Assembly: GCA_964405335.1 (NCBI GenBank)
Contig: CAYONP010000007.1
Span: 25,354-89,353 of the forward strand
Reading direction: 5' to 3'
Length of the DNA stretch: 64,000 nucleotides
Origin: CAYONP01 sp964405335
GTDB lineage: Bacteria; Armatimonadota; UBA10988
Of this stretch, positions 33,294-42,991 are shown piece after piece. The notes under the pieces were generated by a model that saw only the letters and a program-made list of their open reading frames with translations, had not been told where the DNA came from and did not search any database. The stretch's first letter is position 1, and every line of letters begins with the position of its first letter. A program made the translations under genes and the position numbers.

Positions 33294-36200
33294 ATGCGTG
33301 GGGTCTGGTGGGTCTGTCTGCTGGCCTCGGCTGCCGGGGCCGAGCCGGTCTGGCAGGTCGGCGCGAGCGACGGAGGCAATGCCGAGCTGGCTCTGGCGCC
33401 GGCGTCGTACCGCCAGTTCGGCGACGATGCGCTGTTTGTCGTCGGGCGGTCCGACCCGGCCGTCGACTGGCCCTATGTTCAGCCCGGTCCCGTCGACACC
33501 TGGGCCGGCTCGCGCCGGCACACGTTCGATCTCTACTTCACGCTCACGGCCGCCGGCGACGGGCCGGCGCGGCTGGTGATCGACCTGCTCGACACGCAGG
33601 CAATCAGCCCGCCGCGGCTGGCCGTCGAGCTCAACGGCGAGCGTCGCGAACTCGACCTGCCGGCCGGTGCGGGCGACGCCTCCATCTTTGGCGACCCGGC
33701 CGCCGGCCGCGTGCACCAGGTCGCGCTGGAGTTCGCGCCGGGGGCGCTGCGCGTCGGCCTCAACCGCCTGAGCCTGACCACCTTGAGCGGCAGTTGGTTG
33801 CTCTACGATGCGCTGGCGCTCGAGGCGGCCGGCGCGCGGCTGGGCGAGCCGCCGGCGCAAATCGTCGGCGGCGCGGTCACCGTGCCGGTGCTGCGCAGAA
33901 CGGCCGACGGGCCGCGGCAGTCGGTCGACCTGGCGATCTGGCACGGCGGCGAGCCGGTCGAGGCGGTGATTGAGGCGGCGGGCTCGCGGCAAGCGGTCGC
34001 GCTGCGTCCCGGCCGGCAGACGGTCTCGTGGCTGTGCGAGCCGGTGTCCGAGGCGGCCGAGCTGCCGGTGCGGCTGGTCATCGGTGGCGAGACGCTGGTC
34101 GAGCAGCGGGTGACGCTCGAACCGGTGCGGCGGTGGGAGTTCTATGTCCTGCCGCACAGTCACGTCGACATCGGCTACACGCACTTGCAGGCCGACGTCG
34201 AGGCGGCGCAGATCCGGTACTTGAAGCAGGCGATTGAGGCGGCGCGGGCGACCGAATCGTACCCCGAGGGCAGCCGCTTCCGCTGGAACGTCGAGGTGCT
34301 CTGGGCGGTCGATTCGTATCTCCGGGCGGCCACGGAGGCGGAGCGCGAGGAGTTCATCGAGGCCGTGCAACGCGGCTGGATCGGCCTTGACGCGCTGTAT
34401 GGCAACGAGCTGACCGCGCTCTGCCGGCCCGAGGAGCTGGTCCGGCTGGTGCGCTATGCCACCGAGTTGGGCCGGCGCACCGGCCGGCCGATCGAAACCG
34501 CGATGATCAGCGACGTGCCGGGCTACACCTGGGGCCTGGTGCCGGTGCTCAACGCCGCCGGGGTGCGCTACTTCTCGGTCGGCCCGAACGGCGGCGCGCG
34601 GATCGGCTACACCATGGAAGCCTGGCAGGACAAGCCGTTCTGGTGGGTCGGGCCCGACGGCCGGTCGAAAGTCCTGCTCTGGATCCCGCACGGCGGCTAC
34701 TGGCGCGCCTTGGGCGACCGCGCCGACCTGCACCGTCATGTCGCGCGGCTCGAGCAGGCCGGCTATCCCTACGATGTGGTCCAGCTCCGCTACTGCCTCG
34801 GCGACAACGCCGGGCCGGCGGCCGAGCTGTCGGACTTTGTGCGCGACTGGAACAACGAGTTCGAGTCGCCACGGCTGCACATTGCCACCACGGCCGAGAT
34901 GTTCGCCGCGATGGTGGCCCGACATGGTGACCAGATTCCGACCTGGCGCGGAGATTTCACGCCCTACTGGGAAGACGGCGCCGCCAGCTCGGCGCGCGAA
35001 ACGGCGGCCAACCGCTCGGCGGCCGAGCGGCTGCTCCAGGCCGAGACGCTGTTCGCGCTGCGCCGGCCGGGTGACTATCCGGCGGAGCGGTTCGAGCGCG
35101 CCTGGCGCAACGCCATGCTCTACGACGAGCACACCTGGGGCGCGCACAACAGCATTGCCCAGCCCGATGATCCGTTCGTGCTCGGGCAGTGGGCGGTCAA
35201 ACGGGCCTTCGCCCTCGACGCCGAGGTCGAGTCGTACGAACTGCTGCACGAGGCGCTCGGCGACCCGGTCGGCGGCGCGGTCGAGGTGCTCAACACCAAC
35301 TCCTGGCCGCGCGACGACCTGGTGCTGGTGCCGCCCGAGCTGTCCGCCGCGGGCGACCAGGTGGTCGACGAGGCGGGCGCGGCCATCCCCTCCCAGCGGC
35401 TGGGCAACGGCTCGCTGGCCTTCGTCGCCCGCGGTGTGCCGGGGTTTGGCGGCCGGCGATACCGCATCGTGGCGGGCGAGCCGGCCGGCGGCGGCGCCTG
35501 GGCAACGGGCACGGCGATGGGCAACGATCATCTGGCCGTGCGCATCGACGAGGCCGCCGGCACGGTCGTCAGCCTCAAACCGCGCGGCGGCGGCGAGCTG
35601 GTCGACGCGGCGAGCGGCGGGCTGAACGAGTACCTCTACGTGCCGGGCAGCGATCCGTCCGGCGCCGTCGGCGCGGGGCCGGGGCTGCTGACGGTGGTCG
35701 ATCCCGGGCCGGTGGTGGCCACGGTGCGGGTCGAGTCGCCGGCGCCGGGCTGCCGCAGCCTGGTCCGCGAGTACCGGTTGGTCGACGGGCTGCCCTGGTT
35801 GGCGGTCGCCAATCTGGTCGACAAGGCGCCGGTGCGTGAGAAGGAGGGGGTGCACTTTCGCTTCGCCTTCGACCTGCCCGGAGCGGTGCCGCGGATCGAG
35901 GTGCCGTTCGGCGTGGTCCGCGCCGAGGTGGACCAGATCCCCGGCGCCTGCCGCAACTGGTACACCGCTCAGCGGTTCGTCGACGTGGGGGACCCGCAGC
36001 GGGGCGTCACCGTCGCCACGGTCGATGCGCCGCTGGTCGAGCTCGGCGGCATCACCGCCGAGACGCCGTGGCTGCGCAGCCTCGACGCCTCGCCGGTGAT
36101 CTGCTCGTATGTGATGAACAACTACTGGTTCACCAACTACAAGGCCGACCAGGAGGGACCGACCACCTTCCGCTATCGCTTGTCGCCGCGCGGCGCGTGG

Positions 36201-36521
36201 GACGAGGCGGCGGCGATGCGTGCCGGCGCCGAAGCGAGCCAGCCGCTGCTGCTCGCCCGCGCCGAAGGCGCGCCGCAGCCGCCGCTGCTGACTGTCGCAC
36301 CCGCCGGCGTGCTGGTGACGGCGCTGAAGCCGGCCGATGACGGTGGTGGTTGGATCGTCCGGCTCTACGGCGCAGCCGAGCAGACGCAGCACGCCCGGCT
36401 GACCTGGCGCCGGCCGGTGGCCCTGTACCGCACCGACATCGGCGAAAGCCGCGGCGAGCGGCTGGGTAGCCCGGTCGAGGTGCCGGCGCACGGCCTGGTG
36501 ATGGTCCGGGCCGAGGAGTAG
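33294..36521 (+). CDS. Secreted GH38 alpha-mannosidase-like enzyme with PL4-type domain
   Basis: ATG 33294 has GGAG seven bases upstream and gives a signal peptide (VWWVCLLASAAGA). Residues of about 18-180 resemble the carbohydrate-binding third domain of family 4 polysaccharide lyases (WPYVQPGPVDTWAG, LVIDLLDTQ). The GH38 domain follows from about residue 283 with VLPHSHVDIGYTH, holding metal ligands, then SDVPGYTWGL and YDEHTWGAHNS. A long beta-rich C-terminal part is typical of the family. It probably cleaves alpha-mannosyl or related linkages outside the membrane. At 1075 residues it is in the usual range once the extra domain is counted. Confidence 0.87.
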   Translation: MRGVWWVCLLASAAGAEPVWQVGASDGGNAELALAPASYRQFGDDALFVVGRSDPAVDWPYVQPGPVDTWAGSRRHTFDLYFTLTAAGDGPARLVIDLLDTQAISPPRLAVELNGERRELDLPAGAGDASIFGDPAAGRVHQVALEFAPGALRVGLNRLSLTTLSGSWLLYDALALEAAGARLGEPPAQIVGGAVTVPVLRRTADGPRQSVDLAIWHGGEPVEAVIEAAGSRQAVALRPGRQTVSWLCEPVSEAAELPVRLVIGGETLVEQRVTLEPVRRWEFYVLPHSHVDIGYTHLQADVEAAQIRYLKQAIEAARATESYPEGSRFRWNVEVLWAVDSYLRAATEAEREEFIEAVQRGWIGLDALYGNELTALCRPEELVRLVRYATELGRRTGRPIETAMISDVPGYTWGLVPVLNAAGVRYFSVGPNGGARIGYTMEAWQDKPFWWVGPDGRSKVLLWIPHGGYWRALGDRADLHRHVARLEQAGYPYDVVQLRYCLGDNAGPAAELSDFVRDWNNEFESPRLHIATTAEMFAAMVARHGDQIPTWRGDFTPYWEDGAASSARETAANRSAAERLLQAETLFALRRPGDYPAERFERAWRNAMLYDEHTWGAHNSIAQPDDPFVLGQWAVKRAFALDAEVESYELLHEALGDPVGGAVEVLNTNSWPRDDLVLVPPELSAAGDQVVDEAGAAIPSQRLGNGSLAFVARGVPGFGGRRYRIVAGEPAGGGAWATGTAMGNDHLAVRIDEAAGTVVSLKPRGGGELVDAASGGLNEYLYVPGSDPSGAVGAGPGLLTVVDPGPVVATVRVESPAPGCRSLVREYRLVDGLPWLAVANLVDKAPVREKEGVHFRFAFDLPGAVPRIEVPFGVVRAEVDQIPGACRNWYTAQRFVDVGDPQRGVTVATVDAPLVELGGITAETPWLRSLDASPVICSYVMNNYWFTNYKADQEGPTTFRYRLSPRGAWDEAAAMRAGAEASQPLLLARAEGAPQPPLLTVAPAGVLVTALKPADDGGGWIVRLYGAAEQTQHARLTWRRPVALYRTDIGESRGERLGSPVEVPAHGLVMVRAEE

Positions 36522-36522
36522 A

Positions 36523-36624
36523 GGGGACGCTGCACCCATCTGCTAATAGGGACGCTGCACTCATTTGGCCAAAACGTTAAAAATACGGGCAGCGTCCCCT
36601 TTTTGAGAATGCGGGCAGCGTCCC
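36523..36624. repeat. Nested inverted-repeat element (GGGACGCTGC ends)
   Basis: GGGGACGCTGC (36523-36533) and GGGACGCTGC (36549-36558) face GCAGCGTCCCC (36589-36599) and GCAGCGTCCC (36615-36624). The centre is AT-rich. The layout is that of a non-autonomous element of the REP/RAYT type, and it can fold into a long hairpin after the GH38 stop. Confidence 0.7.
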
Positions 36625-36641
36625 TTGTTCTTAGGCGGCGA

Positions 36642-36670
36642 TTGCGCTGCCTGGCCGGCGCCGTTAGAAT
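36642..36670 (+). promoter_or_regulatory. Putative promoter of the caspase operon
   Basis: TTGCGC (36642-36647), 17 bases, TAGAAT (36665-36670), 57 bases before ATG 36727. It sits just outside the inverted-repeat element. Confidence 0.55.
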
Positions 36671-36726
36671 CGAACCGGGTGCGCGTGCGTTCGGTGCCAC
36701 AGGTCTCGCGGATACCAGGATAAGCG

Positions 36727-38649
36727 ATGACGTTTCCACGCCTGCCGCTGGTGGTCTTGCTCGCTCTGGCCTGCGCCGTCGCGGCCGCGCCGGCGGGGCG
36801 GTTGCACGCGGTGGTGGTGGGGGTCAACGAGTATCAGGACACCACCATCCCGAGCCTCCGCTTCGCGGTCAACGACGCGGCCAGCGTGGCCGAGGTGCTG
36901 CGCGAGACGGGCGATGCCGCCGGCGCGCTGGGTGAGGTCCGGCTGATCACCGACGAGGCCGACCAGCGGCCGTTGCGGCAAAAGATCCAGGCAGCGCTGA
37001 GCCAGGTGGTCGACCAGCTCCAGCCGGCCGACACGATGCTCTTCTACTTCGCCGGCCACGGGGTCAATCGCGACGGCGAGGATTACCTGCTGCCGGCCGA
37101 CTGCGACGGCGACTCGACCGACACCCTGGTGGCCACCAGCGTCTCGGTCAGCGCCTTACTCGACGAGCTGCTGCGCGTGCGGGCAAAGCAGGCGCTGTTG
37201 ATCATCGACGCCTGCCGTGATGCCGAGGGGCCGGAAGCCGGGGTCTTCGGCAGCGCGCTGCGGACGGTCAGCCTGGGCGACGAGCCGGGCGACGCCGACC
37301 AGGTGCGGGCCACGCTGTCGGCTGCGCGGCCGGGCCAGAAGGCGCACGAGTGGCCGCGCGAGAACCACGGCGTGTTCACCTACTACCTGCTCGAGGGCCT
37401 GGCCGGCGCGGCGGCCGAGGACAGTGGGCAGGTGACCGACCAGAGCCTGGCGCGCTATGTCCAGCGGCGGGTCAGCGACTGGACCGAGCAGTACCTGCGC
37501 GGCCGCCGTTCGCAGCTTCCCTGGCTGCTGCGTGACGGCGTGGCGCCGATGGTCCTGCGCACCTATCAGCCCAAGAACCTGGTCACGCTGAACCTCAACG
37601 CCACCCCGCTGCGCGAGGCGCTGGCGCAGATGGCCGAGCAGGTCGGCTTCGACCTCATCCTCGGCCCGGGCCTGCCGCTCGACCAGACGGTCAGCCTGTC
37701 GCTGCGCGAGAAGCCGCTCGAGGAGGCGCTCGGCTTGCTGCTCCGCCCGCTCGGGCTGAAGCACGAGACGCAGGAGCAGATCATCGTGGTCAGCATGCCC
37801 GAGCCGCGTGCGGCGCCGGCGGCAGCGACAGGCCCGACCGGTCGCGACGGCATGGAGCTGGTGCTGGTCCCCGGCGGGACCTTTGTGCGTGGGTCGGACA
37901 TGCAGGGCATCCGCGCGGCGCTCGAGCTGCCGGCCAACGGCCCGGTGTTCGAGGGCGTGCTGTGGAACGAGCTGCCCAACGTCGAAGTCACCGTCGACAG
38001 TTTCTATCTCGACCGGTACGAGGTGTCGTGGGGTCAGTACCGCCGGTTCATGGCCGACAGCGGGTATCAGCGGCAGGATCTCTGGACCGAGGCCGGCTGG
38101 GCCTGGCGGACGGCGAACCAGATCACCGCGCCGGCGCAGCCGGAGGGCGCGGCGCCGGCCGACAACCTACCGGTCGGCGGGGTGAGCTGGTATGAGGCCG
38201 CGGCCTATGCCGCCTGGGCCGGCCGCCGTCTGCCCACCGAGGCCGAGTGGGAGTACGCCGCGCAGGGCGGGCGCGGCTGGCAGTTCGCCGTCGGCGACGC
38301 GCTCAACCCCGGCATGGCGACGTTCGGCGCCGAGTCGCCCGAGCCGGTCGACAGCCACGCGCCGACGCCGTTCGGGCTCTACAACCTGACCGGCAACGTG
38401 GCCGAGTGGTGCGAGGATGTGTACGATCCGAACTTCTACCAGTGGGGCGAGCGACTCAACCCGATCTGCACCGCGACGCTGCGGGTCGACGTGACCGAGG
38501 CGCGGCGCAGCGTGCGCGGCGGCGGCTACAGCAGCGATGTGTTCGGCGCGCGGGTGCGGCGGCGGACCGCCCTGCCCGAGACCGAGCGCCCGTTGCACCT
38601 GGGCTTCCGCTGCGCGATCGACCTGCGCCGACTGCGGGAGAACCGATGA
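36727..38649 (+). CDS. Secreted caspase-STN-SUMF1 three-domain protein
   Basis: The 640-residue product has a signal peptide (residues 1-22). A caspase-like peptidase C14 domain follows with catalytic His111 in FYFAGHG and Cys163 in LIIDACRD. Next is a secretin/TonB short N-terminal (STN) domain at about 284-355 (NLNATPLREALAQMAEQVGF), and then a SUMF1/FGE-type domain at about 376-632 (LVPGGTFVRGS, DRYEVSWGQYRRFM, RLPTEAEWEYAAQGG, NLTGNVAEWCEDV, HLGFRCA). The two active-site cysteines of true formylglycine-generating enzymes are absent from GGGYSSDVFGARVRRR, so that domain is probably a ligand-binding module. The next gene overlaps by four bases. A secreted or surface caspase with an STN domain is unusual. 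Confidence 0.88.
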   Translation: MTFPRLPLVVLLALACAVAAAPAGRLHAVVVGVNEYQDTTIPSLRFAVNDAASVAEVLRETGDAAGALGEVRLITDEADQRPLRQKIQAALSQVVDQLQPADTMLFYFAGHGVNRDGEDYLLPADCDGDSTDTLVATSVSVSALLDELLRVRAKQALLIIDACRDAEGPEAGVFGSALRTVSLGDEPGDADQVRATLSAARPGQKAHEWPRENHGVFTYYLLEGLAGAAAEDSGQVTDQSLARYVQRRVSDWTEQYLRGRRSQLPWLLRDGVAPMVLRTYQPKNLVTLNLNATPLREALAQMAEQVGFDLILGPGLPLDQTVSLSLREKPLEEALGLLLRPLGLKHETQEQIIVVSMPEPRAAPAAATGPTGRDGMELVLVPGGTFVRGSDMQGIRAALELPANGPVFEGVLWNELPNVEVTVDSFYLDRYEVSWGQYRRFMADSGYQRQDLWTEAGWAWRTANQITAPAQPEGAAPADNLPVGGVSWYEAAAYAAWAGRRLPTEAEWEYAAQGGRGWQFAVGDALNPGMATFGAESPEPVDSHAPTPFGLYNLTGNVAEWCEDVYDPNFYQWGERLNPICTATLRVDVTEARRSVRGGGYSSDVFGARVRRRTALPETERPLHLGFRCAIDLRRLRENR

Positions 38650-40922
38650 TGGTCCGGCTCTGCCTGTTTGCCGCCGCGCTGCTCGCGCCGCTGAGCGCCT
38701 GGGCCAACGAGGCCGCGCCGGTGCTCGCGATCGCGCCGTTCAGCGATGGTGGGAACGGCGAACTCGGCCGCCGCATCGCCGGCGCACTGGTGCACCAACT
38801 GGTCCAGAGCCGTTATGTGCTGGTGCGTGAGGAGCAGGAGCTGCAGCGCGTGCTCGAACAGACGGTCCGACAATCGAGCAGCCCCGAGCTGTTCGGCAGC
38901 GCGGCGGCCAGCGTCCAGGTCGGCCAAGCCGCGGCGGCCGATTACATCGTTGTCGGCCAGGTCGGCCTCGACCACGAGGATACCTACATCCAGGCCCGCT
39001 GCGTCGACATTCGGACCCACACCGTGGTGCCCGGCACGGCGATGTCGGTCCGCTCGCGGGATTGGGAGTCGCTGGCCTACAACATCGCCGAGGTGTTCCA
39101 CGTCAAGCTCACCGGCGGCTATCCCCTCGGCCTCGAGCGCGACGACCGGATGGTGCGCAACGACACCAGCGACGTGACCCTGACCGTCGAGCTCGACCGC
39201 AAGGGCGAGACCGGCCGGTTGCCGGTCTATATCCGCAACGAGCTGATGCGCTTCAGCGTCGATGCGAGTGTCGCCGGCTACCTCTCGATCATCGGCGTGG
39301 GCAAGGAGGATGTCTATCAGCTCTTCCCCGTCGGGCCCGTCGGGGCGATGGACACCGCCGTCGCGCCGGGCCGGCCGGTCAGCCTGCCGACGCCGCAGTA
39401 CCGCGACTTCGACTACGACCCGAACGGCTTCCAGCTCTATGGCGACACGCCGGGCATCGAGCGCATCCACGTCTTCTTCTGCCGCCAGCCGATCACCCTG
39501 ATGGTGCCCGACTCGCAGCTCAACCCGGCCGCGCGCCAGATGACGCCGAGCGAGTATTACGAAGACTTCCTGCCCCGGTTGAAGCAGCATTTGACCAGCA
39601 AGGACCGGCTCTGGAACGGCACCACGGTGCGCTATTACTACGGCGTCGATGACGCTTTGCTGGAGCACCGGACGGCGCGCGCCGATGCCATCGAGGTGGC
39701 GCCGGACGACCCGAACAGCGCCCTGACGCAGGACCGCGGGCCCGAAATCGAGGTCGACAACGTGGTCGGCGTCTGGCCGATCGAGAACGGTGACCTTGAG
39801 GCTGCCAAGGAGGGCGCGCTGATCGATGCGCGGCGCAACGCGCTCGAGCAGGCGCTTGGGGTGATGGTCTCCAGCGAGACGGTGGTCGAGCAGTTTCAAC
39901 TCGTCCGCGACAGCATCGAGGTGAAGACCCAGACGGGCTTTGTGCGGGTCAAGGAGGTGGTCGAGGAGTCGCAGCGCGAGGACCACTTCCTGGTCCGCAT
40001 CAATGCGCTGGTGACCAGCAATCCGGTGGTCTCGATGCTGCGCGACACGGCGGCGCTGCAGCAGCTCTGGGCCGATCTGTCGCACCCGCGGATCATCTGC
40101 CTGGTGACCGACGAGATCGTCCACGGCGGCCAGCCGATGGCGCTCGACGGCCAGTTCAGCTATGCCACGCAGCAGCTCATCCGGCACCTCACCGATGCTG
40201 GGCTGACCGTGCTCGAGCCGAGCCAGCTCAACCAGCTCGCCGAGCGCGACAAGGTGCAGCAGGCGATGCAGGGCAACGCCGAGGCGGCCGCCTACATCGC
40301 CAACGCGCTGCAGTCCGACCTGGTCATCCTCGGCCGGGCGCGGGCCAGCGTGATGCCGACCGAGACGCTGACGCCGGTCGAGGGGAGCATCGACGTCAGC
40401 GTGGTCAGTGCCGCCGATGCGTCGATCCTGGTCCAGTCGAGCGCCTCGATGATCGGCCATTACCAGGAGCGCGACGCGGTGCAGTGCGGGCGGCAGTGTC
40501 TGGTCGGGGTGGTCGACAAACTGTTCAACCCGCCGCCGCAGCGCCGTGACGAGAGTCTGCTGGTCCGCCTCTACGGCCGCTGGATGACCCAGCCGACGAT
40601 GTTCACGGTCAAGGTGGCGGGCGAGACCAAGCCGCGGCTGGACGAGTTCTGCGCCGCGCTGCAGCCCTCGACGGTGGTGCTGCAGCAGGTCGACCTCACC
40701 GATGCCGCGCGCCGCACGCCGCAGGTGCACAGCCTGTTCAACAGCGCCGTGGTGCGCGACTTCAGCCCGGCGCTGGCGACCGTCGAAATCCGCACCCCGA
40801 TGCGGCCGGCGCGGGGCCTGGTGGAGCTTTCGAAGCGGTTCGAGCAGTACGGCTGGGAGGTGGCCCTGGTCGAGGCCGGGACGCGGGTCAGCGTCACCCG
40901 CGCCGGCGCGCCCGGGGGCTGA
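38646..40922 (+). CDS. Secreted CsgG-like/DUF4384/FlgT-like protein
   Basis: ATG 38646 overlaps the caspase stop codon (ATGATG). The 758-residue product has a signal peptide (LCLFAAALLAPLSAWA) and a CsgG-type domain (VLAIAPFSDGGNGELGRRIA to AAADYIVVGQV). A DUF4384-like beta domain follows (RLPVYIRNELMRFSVDASVA, YQLFPVGPVG). Next is a FlgT/LPP20-like helix-strand region (AKEGALIDARRNALEQALGV, REDHFLVRINALV) and another CsgG/FlgT-like fold (DLVILGRARASV). DUF4384 and CsgG domains often accompany secreted caspases. It is probably an envelope partner of the upstream protein, by inference from coupling. Confidence 0.78.
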   Translation: MMVRLCLFAAALLAPLSAWANEAAPVLAIAPFSDGGNGELGRRIAGALVHQLVQSRYVLVREEQELQRVLEQTVRQSSSPELFGSAAASVQVGQAAAADYIVVGQVGLDHEDTYIQARCVDIRTHTVVPGTAMSVRSRDWESLAYNIAEVFHVKLTGGYPLGLERDDRMVRNDTSDVTLTVELDRKGETGRLPVYIRNELMRFSVDASVAGYLSIIGVGKEDVYQLFPVGPVGAMDTAVAPGRPVSLPTPQYRDFDYDPNGFQLYGDTPGIERIHVFFCRQPITLMVPDSQLNPAARQMTPSEYYEDFLPRLKQHLTSKDRLWNGTTVRYYYGVDDALLEHRTARADAIEVAPDDPNSALTQDRGPEIEVDNVVGVWPIENGDLEAAKEGALIDARRNALEQALGVMVSSETVVEQFQLVRDSIEVKTQTGFVRVKEVVEESQREDHFLVRINALVTSNPVVSMLRDTAALQQLWADLSHPRIICLVTDEIVHGGQPMALDGQFSYATQQLIRHLTDAGLTVLEPSQLNQLAERDKVQQAMQGNAEAAAYIANALQSDLVILGRARASVMPTETLTPVEGSIDVSVVSAADASILVQSSASMIGHYQERDAVQCGRQCLVGVVDKLFNPPPQRRDESLLVRLYGRWMTQPTMFTVKVAGETKPRLDEFCAALQPSTVVLQQVDLTDAARRTPQVHSLFNSAVVRDFSPALATVEIRTPMRPARGLVELSKRFEQYGWEVALVEAGTRVSVTRAGAPGG

Positions 40923-40927
40923 GCGGT

Positions 40928-42964
40928 CTAGGCCCGCAGCGGCAGGCGGAGGCGGAAGCGGGCGCCGGTCTCGCTCGGCTGCAGCGTCAGGTCGCCGCCG
41001 TGGTCGCGCGCCAGCCGGGCGGCGATGCTCAGCCCGAGGCCCTTGCCCTTCCAGTCGTGCTTGGTGGTAAAGAAGACCTCGAAGATGCGCTCGGCCAGCG
41101 CGGGGTCAACTCCCGGTCCGTTGTCCGCCACCTCGAGCCACAGCCAGGTGCCGTCGCTGCCGCACGAGACGGCGATGCGCGGTTCGTCGCCGCGCGGGCC
41201 GTCGTGCTGGATGATCGCCTCGCGGGCGTTGTGGACTAGGAACAGCGCGATCTGCTGCAACTGCCCGGCGTTGCCCATCACCGGCGGCAGGCTAGCGGGC
41301 CAGTCGACGGTCATCTCGATCCCGTCGCGGCCGCACTGCGTGGCGACCAGCGCCAGGGCCGGGTCGAGCACCTCGCGCAGGTCGAGGTGGTCCCAGCTCG
41401 CCTCGGCCTGGGTGTCGGCAAAGCGGGTCACCTGGCCGACGATGTCGGCCGCGCGCAGCGCCGCGGCCTGGATCTCGGCCAACGGCGGCGACCAGTCGGC
41501 CGGCGCGTCGCCGCTGTCGGCCAGGCTCTCGGCCAGGCCGAGGATGATCATCAGCGGGTTGTTCAGCTCGTGGGCCAGCCCGGCGGCGAAATCGCCCACG
41601 GCGGCCAGGCGGGCGTCCTGGAAGAGCCGCGACTCGGACTGCCGACGCGCGGAGATGTCCTCAATCGAGAGCACGGTGCCGAGCGGCTCACCGCGATCGC
41701 TCACCGGCACCAGGCTGACCGCGAAGTTGAAGCTCTGGTTCGCCGCGCGGACCTCGACCTCGCGCTCGACCAGGTCAAGGCGCTGCTCTGCCGCCTCGCG
41801 CAGCAGCTCGTTCAGGTCGAGCCGGCCCAGGCGGCTGACCCGCTCGCCGTCGGCGCCGAGCAGCGCCAGACTGCGCCGGCCGGCGGGATTGGTGAGCAGC
41901 CGGCGGCCGTCGACATCGAGCAGCACCACGCCCATCGGCAGGCTGTCGATCATCGTCTGCAGCCGCTCGATCTCGACCGCGCGCATGAGCCGCACCCGGT
42001 CCACCGCGTCGGCGGCGTGAGCGGCGTAGCTGGTCAGCACCCGGACCTGCTGCTCGGTCAGCCGGTCGGGCTCGTGGGTGGCAAGGAACAGCAGGCCGAG
42101 CAGGCCGTGGTCGCTCGAGATGGGCACGGCCACGCCGGCGCCGAGCGGCGGCCCTTCGAGCGGCGCCAGGTCGACACCGACCAGCATCACCCGCTCGGGG
42201 CTGAGTTCGGGCGCCGCGCCATGCTCGGCGGCGCCGTGCTGCAGTCGCTCAATCAGGTCGGGCACCTGGTCGCGGGCCAGGTCACGCAGGTGCAGGATGC
42301 AGGTCGGTTCGCCGGTCAGGTCGAGATAGGCCGCCGCGTCGTAAGGCACCGTGTCGGGCAGCTCGACGAGCAGGCCCTCAAACACCTCGTGTAGGCTGGA
42401 GGCCGTCGCGGTGGCGCGCCACAGGCGCCAGACCGCCTCGAGTTCCTCCAGTCGCTCGGCCGTCTCGTCGCCGGGCCGTCGCTCTGCGGCGGCGGCCAGT
42501 CGCAGGCGGCAGAGCGCGTCGGCCAGCAGCGCGGCCGCCATCTGCAGCGCGGCGCGCTGGTCGTCGCTGAACCCGTCGGTGGCCAGGCTATAGGCCTCGA
42601 GCACGCCGATGAGCTTGCCGCCGCTGGACAGCGGGGTTTTGAACAGGTCGGTCCAGGCCGGTCGGGTGTCGTCGTCGCCGAGCCCGTCGTCGCCGGCGAC
42701 TTCGAGATGGCCGTCGTCACGATATGCCCAGACGGCGGCGGCGGCGGCGCCGATGGGGCCGCGAAGGAGCTGGAGCGCGGCGCGGAGCAGCGCCGGCCGG
42801 TCGGTGGCGCGGGCCAGGGCGGCCGACAGCGCACCGCAGGCCGGCCAATCGACGTCGGCGGCCGGGGCGTGCCAATCGTCGGCGGTCGGATCGCCCAGGA
42901 GTGCAGCCTCGCTTCCCATCCATCCGTTCCGCGGCCGTTGCCGTCGGGCCGACCGCAGACTCAT
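40928..42964 (-). CDS. Soluble sensor histidine kinase (GAF-GAF-PAS-HisKA-HATPase)
   Basis: The 678-residue product has no membrane helix. Two GAF-like domains occupy about 45-330, then a PAS domain (LQTMIDSLPMGVVLLDVDGR). The dimerisation domain has the phospho-acceptor histidine in FAAGLAHELNNPLMI, and the ATPase domain has FLVHNAREAI (N box), EVADNGPGVDP (G1), EVFFTTKHDWKGKGLGLSI (F and G2). No response regulator is adjacent, so the partner is unknown. Its stop lies five bases from that of the convergent CsgG-like gene. Confidence 0.92.
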   Translation of the reverse strand: MSLRSARRQRPRNGWMGSEAALLGDPTADDWHAPAADVDWPACGALSAALARATDRPALLRAALQLLRGPIGAAAAAVWAYRDDGHLEVAGDDGLGDDDTRPAWTDLFKTPLSSGGKLIGVLEAYSLATDGFSDDQRAALQMAAALLADALCRLRLAAAAERRPGDETAERLEELEAVWRLWRATATASSLHEVFEGLLVELPDTVPYDAAAYLDLTGEPTCILHLRDLARDQVPDLIERLQHGAAEHGAAPELSPERVMLVGVDLAPLEGPPLGAGVAVPISSDHGLLGLLFLATHEPDRLTEQQVRVLTSYAAHAADAVDRVRLMRAVEIERLQTMIDSLPMGVVLLDVDGRRLLTNPAGRRSLALLGADGERVSRLGRLDLNELLREAAEQRLDLVEREVEVRAANQSFNFAVSLVPVSDRGEPLGTVLSIEDISARRQSESRLFQDARLAAVGDFAAGLAHELNNPLMIILGLAESLADSGDAPADWSPPLAEIQAAALRAADIVGQVTRFADTQAEASWDHLDLREVLDPALALVATQCGRDGIEMTVDWPASLPPVMGNAGQLQQIALFLVHNAREAIIQHDGPRGDEPRIAVSCGSDGTWLWLEVADNGPGVDPALAERIFEVFFTTKHDWKGKGLGLSIAARLARDHGGDLTLQPSETGARFRLRLPLRA

Positions 42965-42991
42965 CGGTCGCCCCGCGAGCGCTCTGTAGGC

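Noticed and set aside
33174..36539. Upstream extension of the ppk1 frame through the GH38 gene
   Set aside because: PPK1 similarity begins at the ATG at 33173; the extension is antisense to a signal-peptide GH38 gene with all family motifs.
36727..38649. SUMF1 domain as the maturase of the sulfatase at 6143
   Set aside because: The two cysteines needed for formylglycine generation are missing, and the protein is a secreted caspase fusion.
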